Made by a program: the position numbers and the translations under genes
Assembly (NCBI RefSeq): GCF_007752935.1
Contig: NZ_CP036319.1
Coordinates: 6,809,155 to 6,873,154, forward strand
DNA: 64,000 nucleotides
Source: Crateriforma conspicua
GTDB taxonomy: Bacteria; Planctomycetota; Planctomycetia; Pirellulales; Pirellulaceae
Direction of reading: 5' to 3'
Part shown: positions 19,432 through 29,511 of the stretch, piece by piece
How positions within the stretch are numbered: the first letter of the stretch is position 1
Layout: the number at the start of each line of letters is the position of its first letter
The notes under the pieces: generated by a model
Told to the model about the DNA's origin: nothing
Seen by the model: only the letters and a program-made list of their open reading frames with translations
Databases searched by the model: none

Positions 19432-21369
19432 TCAGTCGGTCTGGCGATGTGTGAAGGGATAACTGGTGACCACGGCGGTGACGATCGTTTGCATTCGATA
19501 GTCATCCGCTGCAATTTCTCGCATCAATTCATCGACGACGATCTCGTCGTAGCCTTCCAGCCTTCGACCTAAAGCATAGGCTAACAACTTCTCCAGCAAG
19601 TTGCGTGAAAAGTCGTCGACGCGACCGGCAATCATCGCCTTCAATTCTTCAGGGCTGGTGAATCGACTTCCGTCGGGAAGTTCGCCCGTGGCGTCGATGG
19701 CAAGTCCATTTTCATCTTGATCACGCCAGCGACCGATCGCGTCAAAGTTCTCCAGACCGAAACCGATCGGATCAAGCAATTGGTGGCAGTTTGCACAGAC
19801 AGGATCCGTTCGATGCAGTTCCGTCCGTTCGCGCAGCGTCAAGTTGGCTACGGATTGCTGATCCTGCGTTTCGAGTTCCGGCACATCGGGCGGGGCCGAT
19901 GGCACCTGTTCCCCCAACACTTGCTGCAATACCCACACGCCACGAATGACCGGGCTGGTGCGATTGGGAAACGACGTGGCAGCCAAAACACCGGGCATCC
20001 CAAGAATCCCTCCACGATTGCGATCGGACAAAGATACCCGACGCATCTCTGGTCCCGAAACAACGTCCTGCAGACCATAGATTTCTGCCAAGTCATTGTT
20101 GAGAAACGTGTAATCGCAGTCGATCAGACGCGTTACGCTGTGATTGTTGCGTACTACGTCTTCGAAAAACAATCGCACCTCGTCATACATGGCCGATCTC
20201 ATCGCGTCGGTCATCTGTGGGAACTTTGATACGTCAAACGCCCTGGTCTTCAGGTCTGTCAGCCCCAGCCACTGCGCGCCAAAACCATCGAACAATGCTC
20301 GAGACCGAGGATCGTTCAACATGCGATTGACTTGAGCCTTCAACGTCGGTGGATCATGCAATCGTTTGGAATCAGCCAGTGCCATCAGTTCGGCATCCGG
20401 CATCGTTGCCCACAACAAGTATGACAAACGCGAGGCGATCTGATGGTCATCCAGTGGAACAATCCCCGCCGGGGCAGCGGTCCCTTCGGCGGGTGTGATA
20501 AACAGGAATTGCGGAGAAACCAACATCGCCTTGAGCATCAAACGCAGTGATGCGATTTCCGAAAGTCCTTTTCCACGTCCCAGTTCGAAAACATCCAACA
20601 GGACCGCCACTTCATCATCCGACGCCGGCCGCCGATAGACATTTTTGGCAAGCGATCCGGCAATCTTTCCGACGGCTGCACGAACATCGGAATCATCGGA
20701 GGGAAGCTTTCCGATCCATTCCCTATGCCAGTTCGTCGGAGACGACTCGTCCGTCGCGATGACCTGATTCACCACCTGATCGGTGATTGCAAGGTATTGT
20801 TCTAGCTGAAGTGGAGAAAGAGAGTTGAGATAACCTTCACCGCTGACCTCGTCAGGCAGACGATCGGCAACCTTGGGATCAACACCAAACAGATCACGCA
20901 ATGTGTTGGCGTATTCTGTCTTGGTCAGACGCCTGATGACAAACGGGCCCGGGTCTTTGGGGCTAAGGTATTTGACCTGATCCAGCCACTGGACAAAGTT
21001 ATGTCGTTCTTCATCGCTGGGCTGATCTAACCCTTCCGGAGGCATGTCATGCGCTTTCACGCGAGCAACTGCCTTCTTCCATTTTTCACTGAAGGCCGCA
21101 TGCCCCGGCGTATCGAGCGCGGGGGTGAAGCTGAGCCCTGCCTCGGTCGGACGTCGATTCTGATGACAATCCAGGCAATAGGTCTTGATGAACGGACGAA
21201 TGCTTTTCTGAAAATATTGCTCCGCTTCGGCTTTTCGAGCCTCATGGTCCGCCGGCAAAACTGACTGTGCGGAGCAATCGTCGGTCCGCATTGGCATGAC
21301 GGCCAACAAGATCGCAGCAAAAGCGTTCGTTAGAAAACGTTCCATTCGGATGGTTACCGGCAGGCTCAT
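19432..21369 (-). CDS. DUF1592/DUF1588/DUF1585 cytochrome-like protein
   Basis: A 645-residue planctomycete c-type protein. After a leader (about residues 9-34) comes a first haem-binding CxxCH (TYCLDCHQ), then a DUF1587-type block ([17 protein letters not shown]), the DUF1592 region (about 210-340), DUF1588 with a second CxxCH ([15 protein letters not shown]) and a C-terminal DUF1585 ([19 protein letters not shown]). Domain order and length match the usual arrangement. It precedes the DUF1552 gene on the same strand and most likely works with it outside the cytoplasmic membrane. An ATG at 21345 would shorten the protein by eight residues. Confidence 0.9.
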   Translation of the reverse strand: MSLPVTIRMERFLTNAFAAILLAVMPMRTDDCSAQSVLPADHEARKAEAEQYFQKSIRPFIKTYCLDCHQNRRPTEAGLSFTPALDTPGHAAFSEKWKKAVARVKAHDMPPEGLDQPSDEERHNFVQWLDQVKYLSPKDPGPFVIRRLTKTEYANTLRDLFGVDPKVADRLPDEVSGEGYLNSLSPLQLEQYLAITDQVVNQVIATDESSPTNWHREWIGKLPSDDSDVRAAVGKIAGSLAKNVYRRPASDDEVAVLLDVFELGRGKGLSEIASLRLMLKAMLVSPQFLFITPAEGTAAPAGIVPLDDHQIASRLSYLLWATMPDAELMALADSKRLHDPPTLKAQVNRMLNDPRSRALFDGFGAQWLGLTDLKTRAFDVSKFPQMTDAMRSAMYDEVRLFFEDVVRNNHSVTRLIDCDYTFLNNDLAEIYGLQDVVSGPEMRRVSLSDRNRGGILGMPGVLAATSFPNRTSPVIRGVWVLQQVLGEQVPSAPPDVPELETQDQQSVANLTLRERTELHRTDPVCANCHQLLDPIGFGLENFDAIGRWRDQDENGLAIDATGELPDGSRFTSPEELKAMIAGRVDDFSRNLLEKLLAYALGRRLEGYDEIVVDELMREIAADDYRMQTIVTAVVTSYPFTHRQTD

Positions 21370-21519
21370 TGAATCACTTGGTTTTCATCGGTGGATTCGA
21401 ATCTTCTTTCGACTGACTTGGCGTTCGCGATCGATGGTGCCGGCCCCAAAATCGAATGTCTGGCCGAAGAAAACTTTGGCCGAACAGAATGACGACCACA
21501 CCATCTGGAGCCGTTCGTT

Positions 21520-22962
21520 TCAGTTGGACGATTTCTGATACTTCCTTTCGATCTTGTCGCGAAAACCCGCATCAACAAACGGATCCTTCGTTCGCTGTTG
21601 CCACAGGGCCAAAGCCTGTTTCAATCGGCTTACCTCCTTGGCCATTGCCGGATCGTTTGCCCGGTTGTCGAACTCGATCGGATCGTCTTTCAGATCGTAC
21701 AATTCCCACTCCGGCGGATCAGCTAAACGCTCCATCGCCAGCCTGGCCGGATGATCAGACTCCAGCTTTTCAGCCATGACGTTGGCTCGATCACCATCGA
21801 CCGACGGTGAAGCGGTGACTTCGCCGGAACGCAAGTTATGAATCAACTTGAACCGGCCATCGGTGATGGCCCTTCTCGGGAAAAAAGGCGATCCGCCGTG
21901 ATAATGGAATTCAGCGACCAGCGTATCACGCCAATCCACCAATTCTGATTGCACCAAAACCGGCCTTAGCGAACGTCCATGCAGCGGTGAATTCATTTCG
22001 ACACCAGCTGCGTCCAAGATCGTCGGATAAATATCAACACTGCCGACCAAACGGTTCGAAACATGTGGCTCAGACACGCCCGGCCAGCGGGGCAAGAACG
22101 GGACGCGCAGCCCGGCTTCATAGCAACTGGTCTTTCCTCGCGCGAAGGGTGGTCCATGATCCCCAAGGAAAATGATCAACGTGTCATCCCAATGGCCTGA
22201 TTTTTGAAGCATCTGCCTCAGCATTCCAATCGCCGCATCGATCCGATGCAGGCAGTTGTAGTATCCCGCGATCTTGGTTCGTTGTGCCCGCGAATCCATT
22301 TGTTGCCACGGCCACGGTGGGACATCCTGTGCGGTTAAAACATTCTCCGGCAATCCTTCGACTTGGTCTGGAAAATATTGTGGACCTCGATTCCCGCTCG
22401 CAAGTCGCTCGCGCGCAACATGCGGATCGAAAAGATTGAACATTAGAAACCATGGCTGCCCATCTGATTGGCTGACGAACTCTTTGGCATACTGCAATTG
22501 CTTTCGGACTAACCGGTTGCCGAATCCGTCTCTTTGCCGCATGTCAAACTGAAACGAATCCTCCGGATTCACGTGCAGCTTTCCGATAATCCCTGTGCGA
22601 TATCCGGCCCGTTTGAGCACATTTGGCAGCACGTTGTCACGCAATTCCGGATGCAACTGGAATCCAACATTGGCGTTCGCCAATCCGTAGTGACCGTTTC
22701 CGTGCGGGTACAAGCCGGTGAGCATCGTGGACCGCGATGGGCTGCAAGACGCTTGGCTCACGTATGCCGTTTGAAACTGGACCGAATGCTTCGCCAAGTC
22801 GTCGATCTCAGGCGTCTTGGCGATCGAATCTCCGTAGCAGGAAAGCTGTGGCCCTAAATCATCAGCGGTGATCAAAAGAATGTTCAGCCTGTCCGCGGCA
22901 TGGCTAACTCCCAAGAACAGCAACAACACGATTGCAACCGTTCGATATAGCCACTGCATCAT
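21520..22962 (-). CDS. Sulfamidase-like S1 sulfatase (CSPSR)
   Basis: A 480-residue exported enzyme (leader 8-23 from ATG 22962). D34-D35 lies in TADDLGPQLSCYGD and the modified Cys is C73 in CSPSR; FLGDHGPPFARGKTSCYEAGLRVP follows in the second half. The DDLGPQLSCYG and FLGDHGPPFARGK blocks resemble the N-sulfoglucosamine sulfohydrolase-like branch of S1, which in planctomycetes also includes O-sulfatases. A start seven codons upstream (22983) is possible. The C-terminal WELYDLKDDPIEFDN block is the typical sulfatase ending. Confidence 0.92.
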   Translation of the reverse strand: MMQWLYRTVAIVLLLFLGVSHAADRLNILLITADDLGPQLSCYGDSIAKTPEIDDLAKHSVQFQTAYVSQASCSPSRSTMLTGLYPHGNGHYGLANANVGFQLHPELRDNVLPNVLKRAGYRTGIIGKLHVNPEDSFQFDMRQRDGFGNRLVRKQLQYAKEFVSQSDGQPWFLMFNLFDPHVARERLASGNRGPQYFPDQVEGLPENVLTAQDVPPWPWQQMDSRAQRTKIAGYYNCLHRIDAAIGMLRQMLQKSGHWDDTLIIFLGDHGPPFARGKTSCYEAGLRVPFLPRWPGVSEPHVSNRLVGSVDIYPTILDAAGVEMNSPLHGRSLRPVLVQSELVDWRDTLVAEFHYHGGSPFFPRRAITDGRFKLIHNLRSGEVTASPSVDGDRANVMAEKLESDHPARLAMERLADPPEWELYDLKDDPIEFDNRANDPAMAKEVSRLKQALALWQQRTKDPFVDAGFRDKIERKYQKSSN

Positions 22963-23314
22963 GTCCAATTCTCCTCTGATCACTTGATGAATAATCCAAT
23001 GCGTTCGGAATTATCCGATGCCTTGGAACGTCATGACGTCGACCGACCAAATACGGTGAAGACAAACGTTTCCGGCGTACGCCACGGGCATGCGATTGTT
23101 GACAATAAGCTGTCTAATTCTACGAACCACCAATCGCCGGACCACGATCCGGTGGGAAGTCGTGTCGAAGCACCCGCAGTCTATCCCATCCCGACTCCGC
23201 CGGTCCAATTTCCATGAACGATTGGTCGATCACTTACGGCGCTGCTCGAGACCAGTGTCGCCTACCAACGCCAATTGCTATGGGCGGGTGCACGCTGATA
23301 TCATTCCGGTGAAT
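22963..23314. other. Intergenic region, 22963-23314
   Basis: About 350 bp between two minus-strand sulfatase genes. It should contain the promoter of the gene ending at 21520. ORFs here show no coding character, and I see no RNA gene, repeat or strong terminator. Confidence 0.4.
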
Positions 23315-24709
23315 CTATCCAGGCCAACCGCCCAACTGTGGCGTCGCCGTACGCTGCGTGTCGGCATACCATTCCTTCAAGCGTGCCAACATCTGTGCTG
23401 CTTGATCAAGATGCTGGTCTGTCAGATTGGTCGATTCCGCAGGGTCTTGGTCCAATCGGTACAACTCCAGACGCTCGTTTTCAAAGCTTCCCTTTGCGGC
23501 TCCGGGATGATGAACGACCAGCTTCCATGGACCATCTCGCATCGCTTCGGAACGCCCCCCGTTGTTGCTGAGCGAGGCCCAAAAAAGAGGCCGACTCCTC
23601 AAAGTCTGACGCCGAAGCAGCACGGGCGACAGGTCAACACCGTCCAGTCGCCGGTCCACGGGTGATTGCACTCCGGCGAGAGACAACAGAGTGGGCATCA
23701 CATCCAAAGTGATCGCGGGAACATCACTCTTGCTGCCGGCTGCAATTCGACCTGGCCACCAGGCAATGAAGGGAACCTTATGCCCGCCCTCGTATACGCT
23801 GCCTTTGTTGCCTCGCAGACCGGGACTGCCGCTGGGAAAATCGTTGGCCGCACCATTGTCTGAGAAAAACAAAACGAGTGTTTTGCGATCCAGCCCGAGT
23901 TCGATCAACGTTTGCCGAATCTGGCCGACCCCCTGATCGATCGGCAAAGTCATTCCGCGATACTTTTCAATGCGTTCGTCGGAATCCGCGGGCTTCCAAC
24001 GATTCCAACCTCCGTCTTCGGTGCGTCGTGGTGGATCGCCGGGCGTCTGAACCGGATTGTGAATCGCCAAATGCGGAATATACAGACAGAATGGCTGGTC
24101 CCGATTTTTCTCGATAAAGTCAATCGCATATTCGTTGATCAAATCGGTGACGTAACCTTCTTCTTTCGTCTCTTCACGTCCATGCCACCAATCGTGTTCG
24201 TCGTGGTCACCTACGTGGCTGACGAAGTCGATATTGCCGCTGCGATAACCGATGAACTGATCAAAACCATGGTTTTGCGGGTGAAAATCATCGGAGTTAT
24301 GGACATACCCCTGATGCCACTTGCCGATCAGTGCCGTCGCATATCCTTGGGATTGCAACATCTCTGCAAAGGTAACTTCTGACGTTTGCAATCCCTTTCG
24401 GTGCTCCGGATGACTTCGCACCGGATGGATCACAGCTTCGATTCCCGCACGTTGTTGATAGCGACCGGTCAGCAACCCCGCACGCGTCGGCGAACAGACG
24501 GTTCCCGAGGAATGGAAGTCAGTCAACCGCATGCCCTCCGCGGCCAGACGGTCGATCTCAGGCGTCTGAAAGTACGGATTGCCGAAGCAGCTGATCCCAG
24601 CGTATCCCATATCATCGACCATGATGATCACAAAGTTGGGACGATCGTCCGCCAAGGCAAATGAGGAAAAGACCAGAAAGGCCAACAGGCAAACTAAACG
24701 CTCAATCAT
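23315..24709 (-). CDS. S1 family sulfatase (CSPTR)
   Basis: A 464-residue arylsulfatase with leader (1-20), first metal motif D32-D33 in VDDMGYAGIS, modified Cys C72 in CSPTR, GKWHQGY and the late metal motif FSDNGAANDF. The EGGHKVPFIAWWPG and CSPTRAGLLTGRYQQR blocks are those of arylsulfatase A-type S1 enzymes. The gene stands alone; upstream (24745-24787) there are two direct CGCACAAT copies 35 bp apart. The substrate is unknown. Confidence 0.93.
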   Translation of the reverse strand: MIERLVCLLAFLVFSSFALADDRPNFVIIMVDDMGYAGISCFGNPYFQTPEIDRLAAEGMRLTDFHSSGTVCSPTRAGLLTGRYQQRAGIEAVIHPVRSHPEHRKGLQTSEVTFAEMLQSQGYATALIGKWHQGYVHNSDDFHPQNHGFDQFIGYRSGNIDFVSHVGDHDEHDWWHGREETKEEGYVTDLINEYAIDFIEKNRDQPFCLYIPHLAIHNPVQTPGDPPRRTEDGGWNRWKPADSDERIEKYRGMTLPIDQGVGQIRQTLIELGLDRKTLVLFFSDNGAANDFPSGSPGLRGNKGSVYEGGHKVPFIAWWPGRIAAGSKSDVPAITLDVMPTLLSLAGVQSPVDRRLDGVDLSPVLLRRQTLRSRPLFWASLSNNGGRSEAMRDGPWKLVVHHPGAAKGSFENERLELYRLDQDPAESTNLTDQHLDQAAQMLARLKEWYADTQRTATPQLGGWPG

Positions 24710-24861
24710 TCCGCTGATCTGTTAGTGACGCCGACTTGAAACCACGCACAATTGTTCACCGGACCATCATAGCAACATTCGCACAATGCCCCCGGCCAAG
24801 TTCAGACCAAGGCCCTCGATCCATCCACGGATCAACGCGCCAAGATGGAGACAACGATCGG

Positions 24862-25746
24862 CTAGGCTTTCCAGGCCGCCAGCTTTCGTCGCAAAAATTC
24901 AACACTGCGTTGCAATTGATCGAACCCTTCGACCCCATCTTCAACGCTAATCCAACCGTCAAATCCGACATCCTGAAGAATCGCGAAAATCTGGTCGTAG
25001 TCGTTCAGCCCTTTTCCGATCTCACCATGGCAAAGTCGCTGCGCATAACCTTCGACATCCATTTCTTCGTGCCGCAGGTCATCCCAAGTGCCTTCCTTCA
25101 GATAGCGATCTGACGCGTGCATCGTCACGACGCGATCTTTGACGCGAAGAAGTAGTTCGATCGGTTCTTCGCCAGCGATCAATGTATTGGAGGGATCGTA
25201 GTTAACACCAAAGCCGGGATCGTCAATCGCGTCGACCAGATCGCAAAACACGTCTGCGTGTTGAGCGAATTCGGGATACGTCCAATAATTGTCCTTGTAG
25301 TGGTTTTCGATTATCAGAGTGACCCCTCGTTCTTTCGCGTAAGGGATACAAGCCCGGATACAATCCGCGGCGTATCGAATTCCGTCCTGACGACTGACTT
25401 CCGGACGACGCTGGCCGCTGAGCACACGACAATACTGCCCCCCAAGTTCAGCCGTCATATTGATCCAGTACTTTTCTTTTTCGACCTGGTCGGCGCGAAA
25501 GCCATCATCGGGATGCGTGAAATCGGGCGAACAACACATCATCGGCATTTGCAGACCGGACGATTCGATCATTCTTCGATATCGGCCCCAAGCATGAGAG
25601 TCCTTCAGATCCAAAAGTCCGCTGTACAACTCTAGTCCATCGATCGGCAACGTTGCCGCAAGATCAATCCACTGCTCCAACTTCATCGTGCCATTGACGC
25701 ACAAGGCATCCATATAGGCTTTCGGAAACACGGCTAATTTCGGCAT
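24862..25746 (-). CDS. Sugar-phosphate isomerase/epimerase (AP endonuclease 2 fold)
   Basis: A cytoplasmic 294-residue TIM barrel of the xylose-isomerase-like / AP endonuclease family 2. Likely metal ligands at strand ends are the Glu of LIIENH (about 147), the Asp of NYDPSN (about 184), the His of TMHASD (about 210) and the Glu of SVEDG (about 269). It has no leader, unlike the surrounding sulfatases. It follows the dehydrogenase and decarboxylase-like genes on the same strand (gap 112 bp), suggesting a short catabolic route. UlaE of ascorbate use is a family member, but so are tagatose, hydroxypyruvate and inosose isomerases. Confidence 0.86.
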   Translation of the reverse strand: MPKLAVFPKAYMDALCVNGTMKLEQWIDLAATLPIDGLELYSGLLDLKDSHAWGRYRRMIESSGLQMPMMCCSPDFTHPDDGFRADQVEKEKYWINMTAELGGQYCRVLSGQRRPEVSRQDGIRYAADCIRACIPYAKERGVTLIIENHYKDNYWTYPEFAQHADVFCDLVDAIDDPGFGVNYDPSNTLIAGEEPIELLLRVKDRVVTMHASDRYLKEGTWDDLRHEEMDVEGYAQRLCHGEIGKGLNDYDQIFAILQDVGFDGWISVEDGVEGFDQLQRSVEFLRRKLAAWKA

Positions 25747-25858
25747 GGACCATCAACTCTTTTTTTCGATCCTCGGGTCACAACGTTCCGCTGCGACTGA
25801 AATGTCATCCTGCACCAAGAGCGTCCCCATCACACGAACCCATTCAATTCCAAGGCAA

Positions 25859-26881
25859 TCAGGGGCGCAAGACGGCTTTGACGATTTGCCCACGGTGCAT
25901 GGTTTCAAAAGCGGTTTGCCACTGATCGAGCGTCCAGACGCCACCGATGATGGGTCGCACATCAAGTGCACCACTGGAAAGCAGCGCGATCACACGTTCC
26001 CAGATTGCCCAATGATGCGAAAAACTCCCCTGCACGGTGATGTTCTTTTGGATCATGGGGTCAAGCGTGAAACCGTCGGATGGTGCGCCCCAACCAACTT
26101 TGCATATCCAGCCCGCCGGTCGCACCAAGTCCAAAGCGATTTGCATCGTCGGGCCCACGCCCGCCGCGTCGACGACACCATCGCATCCCATCGCGTCGCG
26201 CTGCAGTGCCCAATCGCGAGCATCGCCAACGATGGTGCTGCAACCATACTGCATCGCGATGTCCAACCGCGGCCGATCCTTGTCCAAACCGACGACCGCA
26301 ACCTCGGCACCACACAGCTTGGCGATGGCCGCGCAAAGGATCCCAATTGTCCCCGGTCCCAAGACCAAAATTCGGTCGCCCGGAAAAATTCGCGCGTTCC
26401 CGACAACGGTGTTGTAGGCCACGCAACACGGTTCCACCAAACACGCCGACTCGAATGGCAACGAATCGGGAATTGCATGCAAAGTCCGCGCCGGTACACG
26501 AACAAACCTGGTCATTGCGCCATCAACGCCATACCCAAAACCTTTGCGTGACGGATCCAGGTTGTACAAGCCACGTCGGGTCATCGGGCTGTCCGGATCG
26601 ATCACCGCGGCGGTTTCACTTACCACGCGATCGCCTTCACGAAACCCATCCACGCGCCGGCCGACCTTGGCCACGGTCCCACAAAACTCATGCCCCAAGA
26701 CGACCGGATAATTGACGGGCCAAGATTGATCATTGGTCCACTGGTGCAAGTCGCTGCCGCAGACACCGACGTTACCAACTTCCAGCAGAACTTCATCCTC
26801 ACCAAATTCGGGAACATCCAGATCACGCAACTCGACACAATGCCTTTCCGCTTTGTAATTGACGACCGCTGGCATTTTCAT
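25859..26881 (-). CDS. Zinc-dependent alcohol (polyol/sugar) dehydrogenase
   Basis: A 340-residue medium-chain dehydrogenase oxidising a sugar or polyol with NAD(P). The catalytic zinc site is visible: Cys of GVCGSD (about 41), GHE (about 64-66) and the Glu of LVEP (about 150). The nucleotide fold is VLGPGTIG (about 173-180). The four-cysteine structural zinc lobe usual after residue 90 is absent: that stretch (about 93-120) contains no Cys. This is also the case in mammalian sorbitol dehydrogenase. The start overlaps the stop of the next upstream gene by four bases (ATGA), so the two are coupled. Confidence 0.88.
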   Translation of the reverse strand: MKMPAVVNYKAERHCVELRDLDVPEFGEDEVLLEVGNVGVCGSDLHQWTNDQSWPVNYPVVLGHEFCGTVAKVGRRVDGFREGDRVVSETAAVIDPDSPMTRRGLYNLDPSRKGFGYGVDGAMTRFVRVPARTLHAIPDSLPFESACLVEPCCVAYNTVVGNARIFPGDRILVLGPGTIGILCAAIAKLCGAEVAVVGLDKDRPRLDIAMQYGCSTIVGDARDWALQRDAMGCDGVVDAAGVGPTMQIALDLVRPAGWICKVGWGAPSDGFTLDPMIQKNITVQGSFSHHWAIWERVIALLSSGALDVRPIIGGVWTLDQWQTAFETMHRGQIVKAVLRP

Positions 26882-27591
26882 CCGACCGCCCCTCCGATCG
26901 CGACATCACCGTACCCGTGCACTTGATCACAAATCATTCGAAGTGCCCCTTCGATGTCACCCGATGCGGCCTGGAACCGATCGTTGTCGATCGTCAGCGG
27001 TGCACCGAGCACAACCAACGGGGCACCGTACTTGGGTGTTTCGATCGCCTGTTCCAAGGTCAGTCCGCCGACCGCTTGAACCGGAACAGACACCGCGTCC
27101 ACCACGTCTTTCAGTTGATGCATTGGACTGGGCATGCGTCCGCCAGCTGCGGCAATCCCGTTACGTTCGTCGTACCCGATGTGATGGATGATGTAGCCGC
27201 AACCGAGCTGGTCAAGTCGCTTGGCCCCGTCGATCATGCAAGACGAAGCCAAGTTGTCGCCCATCACGCCCACGCCAAAGTCTTTCCCGGCCTTCACAAC
27301 ACACTTGATCGTTTCATCATGTGCTTGAGACATGACGACCACATGCGTTGCACCGGCCTTGGCCATCAGTTCGGCTTCCAACCATCCGCCGTCCATCGTT
27401 TTCAAATCGGCAACGATGGGGGTATCGGGAAACCGTTGACGAAGTGCCCGCACCCCATGCATCCCTTCGGCGATGATCAACGGAGTACCAACCTCCAGCC
27501 AGTCCACCCCGCAACGCATCGCCAGTTCGGCAAGCTCCACGGCCTCCGCGATGTCGGTGACGTCTAGTGAAATCTGAACGATTGGCTTCAT
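26878..27591 (-). CDS. HPS/KGPDC-type decarboxylase-like protein
   Basis: A 237-residue (beta/alpha)8 barrel of the orotidine-monophosphate-decarboxylase suprafamily. The EVGTPLI strand (about 33-39) and DLKTMDGG (about 62-69, with D62, K64 and D67) correspond to the metal- and substrate-binding Asp-x-Lys-x-x-Asp of 3-keto-L-gulonate-6-phosphate decarboxylase and hexulose-6-phosphate synthase. The AVGGL block at about 175 is the phosphate loop. It is the first gene of a three-gene unit with the dehydrogenase (4 bp overlap) and the isomerase. I cannot tell whether it decarboxylates or performs an aldol reaction. Confidence 0.84.
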   Translation of the reverse strand: MKPIVQISLDVTDIAEAVELAELAMRCGVDWLEVGTPLIIAEGMHGVRALRQRFPDTPIVADLKTMDGGWLEAELMAKAGATHVVVMSQAHDETIKCVVKAGKDFGVGVMGDNLASSCMIDGAKRLDQLGCGYIIHHIGYDERNGIAAAGGRMPSPMHQLKDVVDAVSVPVQAVGGLTLEQAIETPKYGAPLVVLGAPLTIDNDRFQAASGDIEGALRMICDQVHGYGDVAIGGAVG

Positions 27592-27948
27592 GGGCTTCCC
27601 GGATCATTGAAGGAAACAGCAAACGCCGGCGACCCAACGCAAACCAGGCTCGCAGGAGCGACCTGAGACGGCTTTCCGATACGCCTGTTTGTAGCATCTG
27701 CGCACCAGCCCCGCTGACATCGTCCCCCATTTCGGGAAAGCACCGACGACCATCGCGGGTTTAATCCGGCCGATGTGACGTTGATTCGGCAAAGACTACA
27801 CTCACCACGCCTTTGATCCGCACCGTTCGAGCCAGCGAGCCGCTACGGAAGCCATCTTCGTGTCATCGCGGGCTTGCCTGCCGGACGGACACCCCCACGA
27901 TCATCGGTCTTGTTAAGCTGCTGAGTTGCAAAACTTAGGAGGCTGACC
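27592..27948. other. Divergent intergenic region, 27592-27948
   Basis: Holds the promoters of the decarboxylase-like trio (minus) and the beta-helix gene (plus). AGGAGG at 27937-27942 is a strong Shine-Dalgarno site six bases before ATG 27949. No RNA gene or repeat recognised. Confidence 0.5.
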
Positions 27949-29397
27949 ATGAACATCAATCGACCACCCCTGCTTCTTGCAATTGCGCTATGGACGTTGC
28001 CATCGTCGTTGCTGATCGCGCAAACCGTTGAAAATGTCCGACCGGTACACGCTAACGATGCGCTCACTTCCGTTCCGCACCAACCGGCCGGTGACGGAGT
28101 CGCCGACGACACCATGGCGATCCAGGCGGCCGTGGACCGCTCCACCGGATCGCTGCGTTTCGCCCCAGGCGTTTACCGACTGACTCGGCCCATCGTGATT
28201 GACCTGGATCGCGTCGGTTGGACCAGCCTGCATGGCGATGGAGTCGTTCGTTTCGTAATGACAGGGCCTGGGCCCGCGATTCAAATCACCGGGACACACG
28301 ATGGAACCGCCAGCCCATCGACCGTCCGGCCGGGTGTGTGGGATCGCCAGCGTGCGCCGCTGATCGACGGCATCGAAATCGTCGGCAAGCATCCCAAGGC
28401 TGACGGCATCGAAGCATCCGGTACGATGCAGTTGACGATGACCCGTCTAGTGGTCCGCAAAAGCCGACACGCCATTCGGCTGACAGGTCGCAATCGCAAT
28501 GTTACGATCGGTCAGTGCCACCTGTATGAGAACGCTGGCGTCGGTGTGCTGATGGAAGATCTGAACTTGCATCAAATCAACATCGCCAACTGTCACATTA
28601 GTTACAACCACGGCGGTGGCGTGGTGTCACGTCGCAGTGAAATCCGCAACCTACAGATCGGTACCTGCGACATCGAAGGAAACCATTCCGGCGATGGTTC
28701 GCCCGCGACCGCAAACATCCTGTTGAATTCGAACGATGGGTCGGTGGCGGAGGTCGCGATCGTCGGCTGTACGATCCAGCACACACACGAGGCAACGGAT
28801 TCCGCAAACATTCGCATCACCGGTATCCCGGAACCGCGATCGTTCACACAAGACCGCCGTGTCGGCAACATCACCATCGCCAACAATGTGCTGTCCGACG
28901 TCCAGTTCAACATCGACCTCCAGGACGTGCGAGGGATCACGATTTCGGGCAACACGATGTGGAAGGGTTATGAAGCGAACTTGCGAGCCAAAAATTGCCG
29001 AGAGATCGCGTTGTCGGCCAACTTGTACGACCGAAACCCGCAATATCACTACGGCGACGGCGCGGACGCAAAATTGGGCATGATCTTGGAAGGCTGCCGA
29101 AACCTAACGATCAACGGTGAAGTGTTTCAGGGAATCGTGCACCGAGACGCGGTGGTCAGGCTGACGGATTGCGAGGGCGTCTCGATCAGCGGATGCGTGT
29201 TGGCCAATTTCAACCGAGCCGCCTTTCAAATGAAGCGACTGCGTTTCTCGAGCATCTCGAATTGCGTGATGAGCGGCCAGGGGGTCGAATCGGTCGCCTT
29301 TGAACAGGTCGGCAAAAACGACGTCGCGCTGCACAACAATCTCTTTCGAAAACTGACACGAGAAGACACCAACGATAAAACCGACGATCGTCAGTAG
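27949..29397 (+). CDS. Secreted right-handed beta-helix protein (pectate-lyase-like fold)
   Basis: A 482-residue protein with leader (1-24) and a strong Shine-Dalgarno site. The N-terminal GDGVADDTMAIQAAVDRS block is that of pectate-lyase-superfamily proteins, followed by beta-helix coils rich in Asn, Gly and His (GQCHLYENAGVGV, NCHISYNHGGGVV, NITIANNVLSDVQ, GITISGNTMW). No catalytic set can be named, so it might be a lyase, a hydrolase or an epimerase, or only bind glycan. It is followed by the DUF4185-like gene in the same direction (114 bp gap). Confidence 0.8.
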   Translation: MNINRPPLLLAIALWTLPSSLLIAQTVENVRPVHANDALTSVPHQPAGDGVADDTMAIQAAVDRSTGSLRFAPGVYRLTRPIVIDLDRVGWTSLHGDGVVRFVMTGPGPAIQITGTHDGTASPSTVRPGVWDRQRAPLIDGIEIVGKHPKADGIEASGTMQLTMTRLVVRKSRHAIRLTGRNRNVTIGQCHLYENAGVGVLMEDLNLHQINIANCHISYNHGGGVVSRRSEIRNLQIGTCDIEGNHSGDGSPATANILLNSNDGSVAEVAIVGCTIQHTHEATDSANIRITGIPEPRSFTQDRRVGNITIANNVLSDVQFNIDLQDVRGITISGNTMWKGYEANLRAKNCREIALSANLYDRNPQYHYGDGADAKLGMILEGCRNLTINGEVFQGIVHRDAVVRLTDCEGVSISGCVLANFNRAAFQMKRLRFSSISNCVMSGQGVESVAFEQVGKNDVALHNNLFRKLTREDTNDKTDDRQ

Positions 29398-29511
29398 AAT
29401 CACAGACACTTCGTCGGCCGATGTTCTGTCGTTTCCAACTTTCGTTTTCTCACAACATTCTGACTCATCGATTCGCCGTCGCCGTGCTGGCAGAAACCTT
29501 TGGAGGACGTG

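Noticed and set aside
24745-24787. Two direct CGCACAAT copies upstream of the sulfatase at 23315, resembling (on the minus strand) the ATTGTGC part of the AraC-type half-site
   Set aside because: They are 35 bp apart instead of 21 bp, the rest of each half-site does not match, and no matching -10 box lies at the conserved distance.
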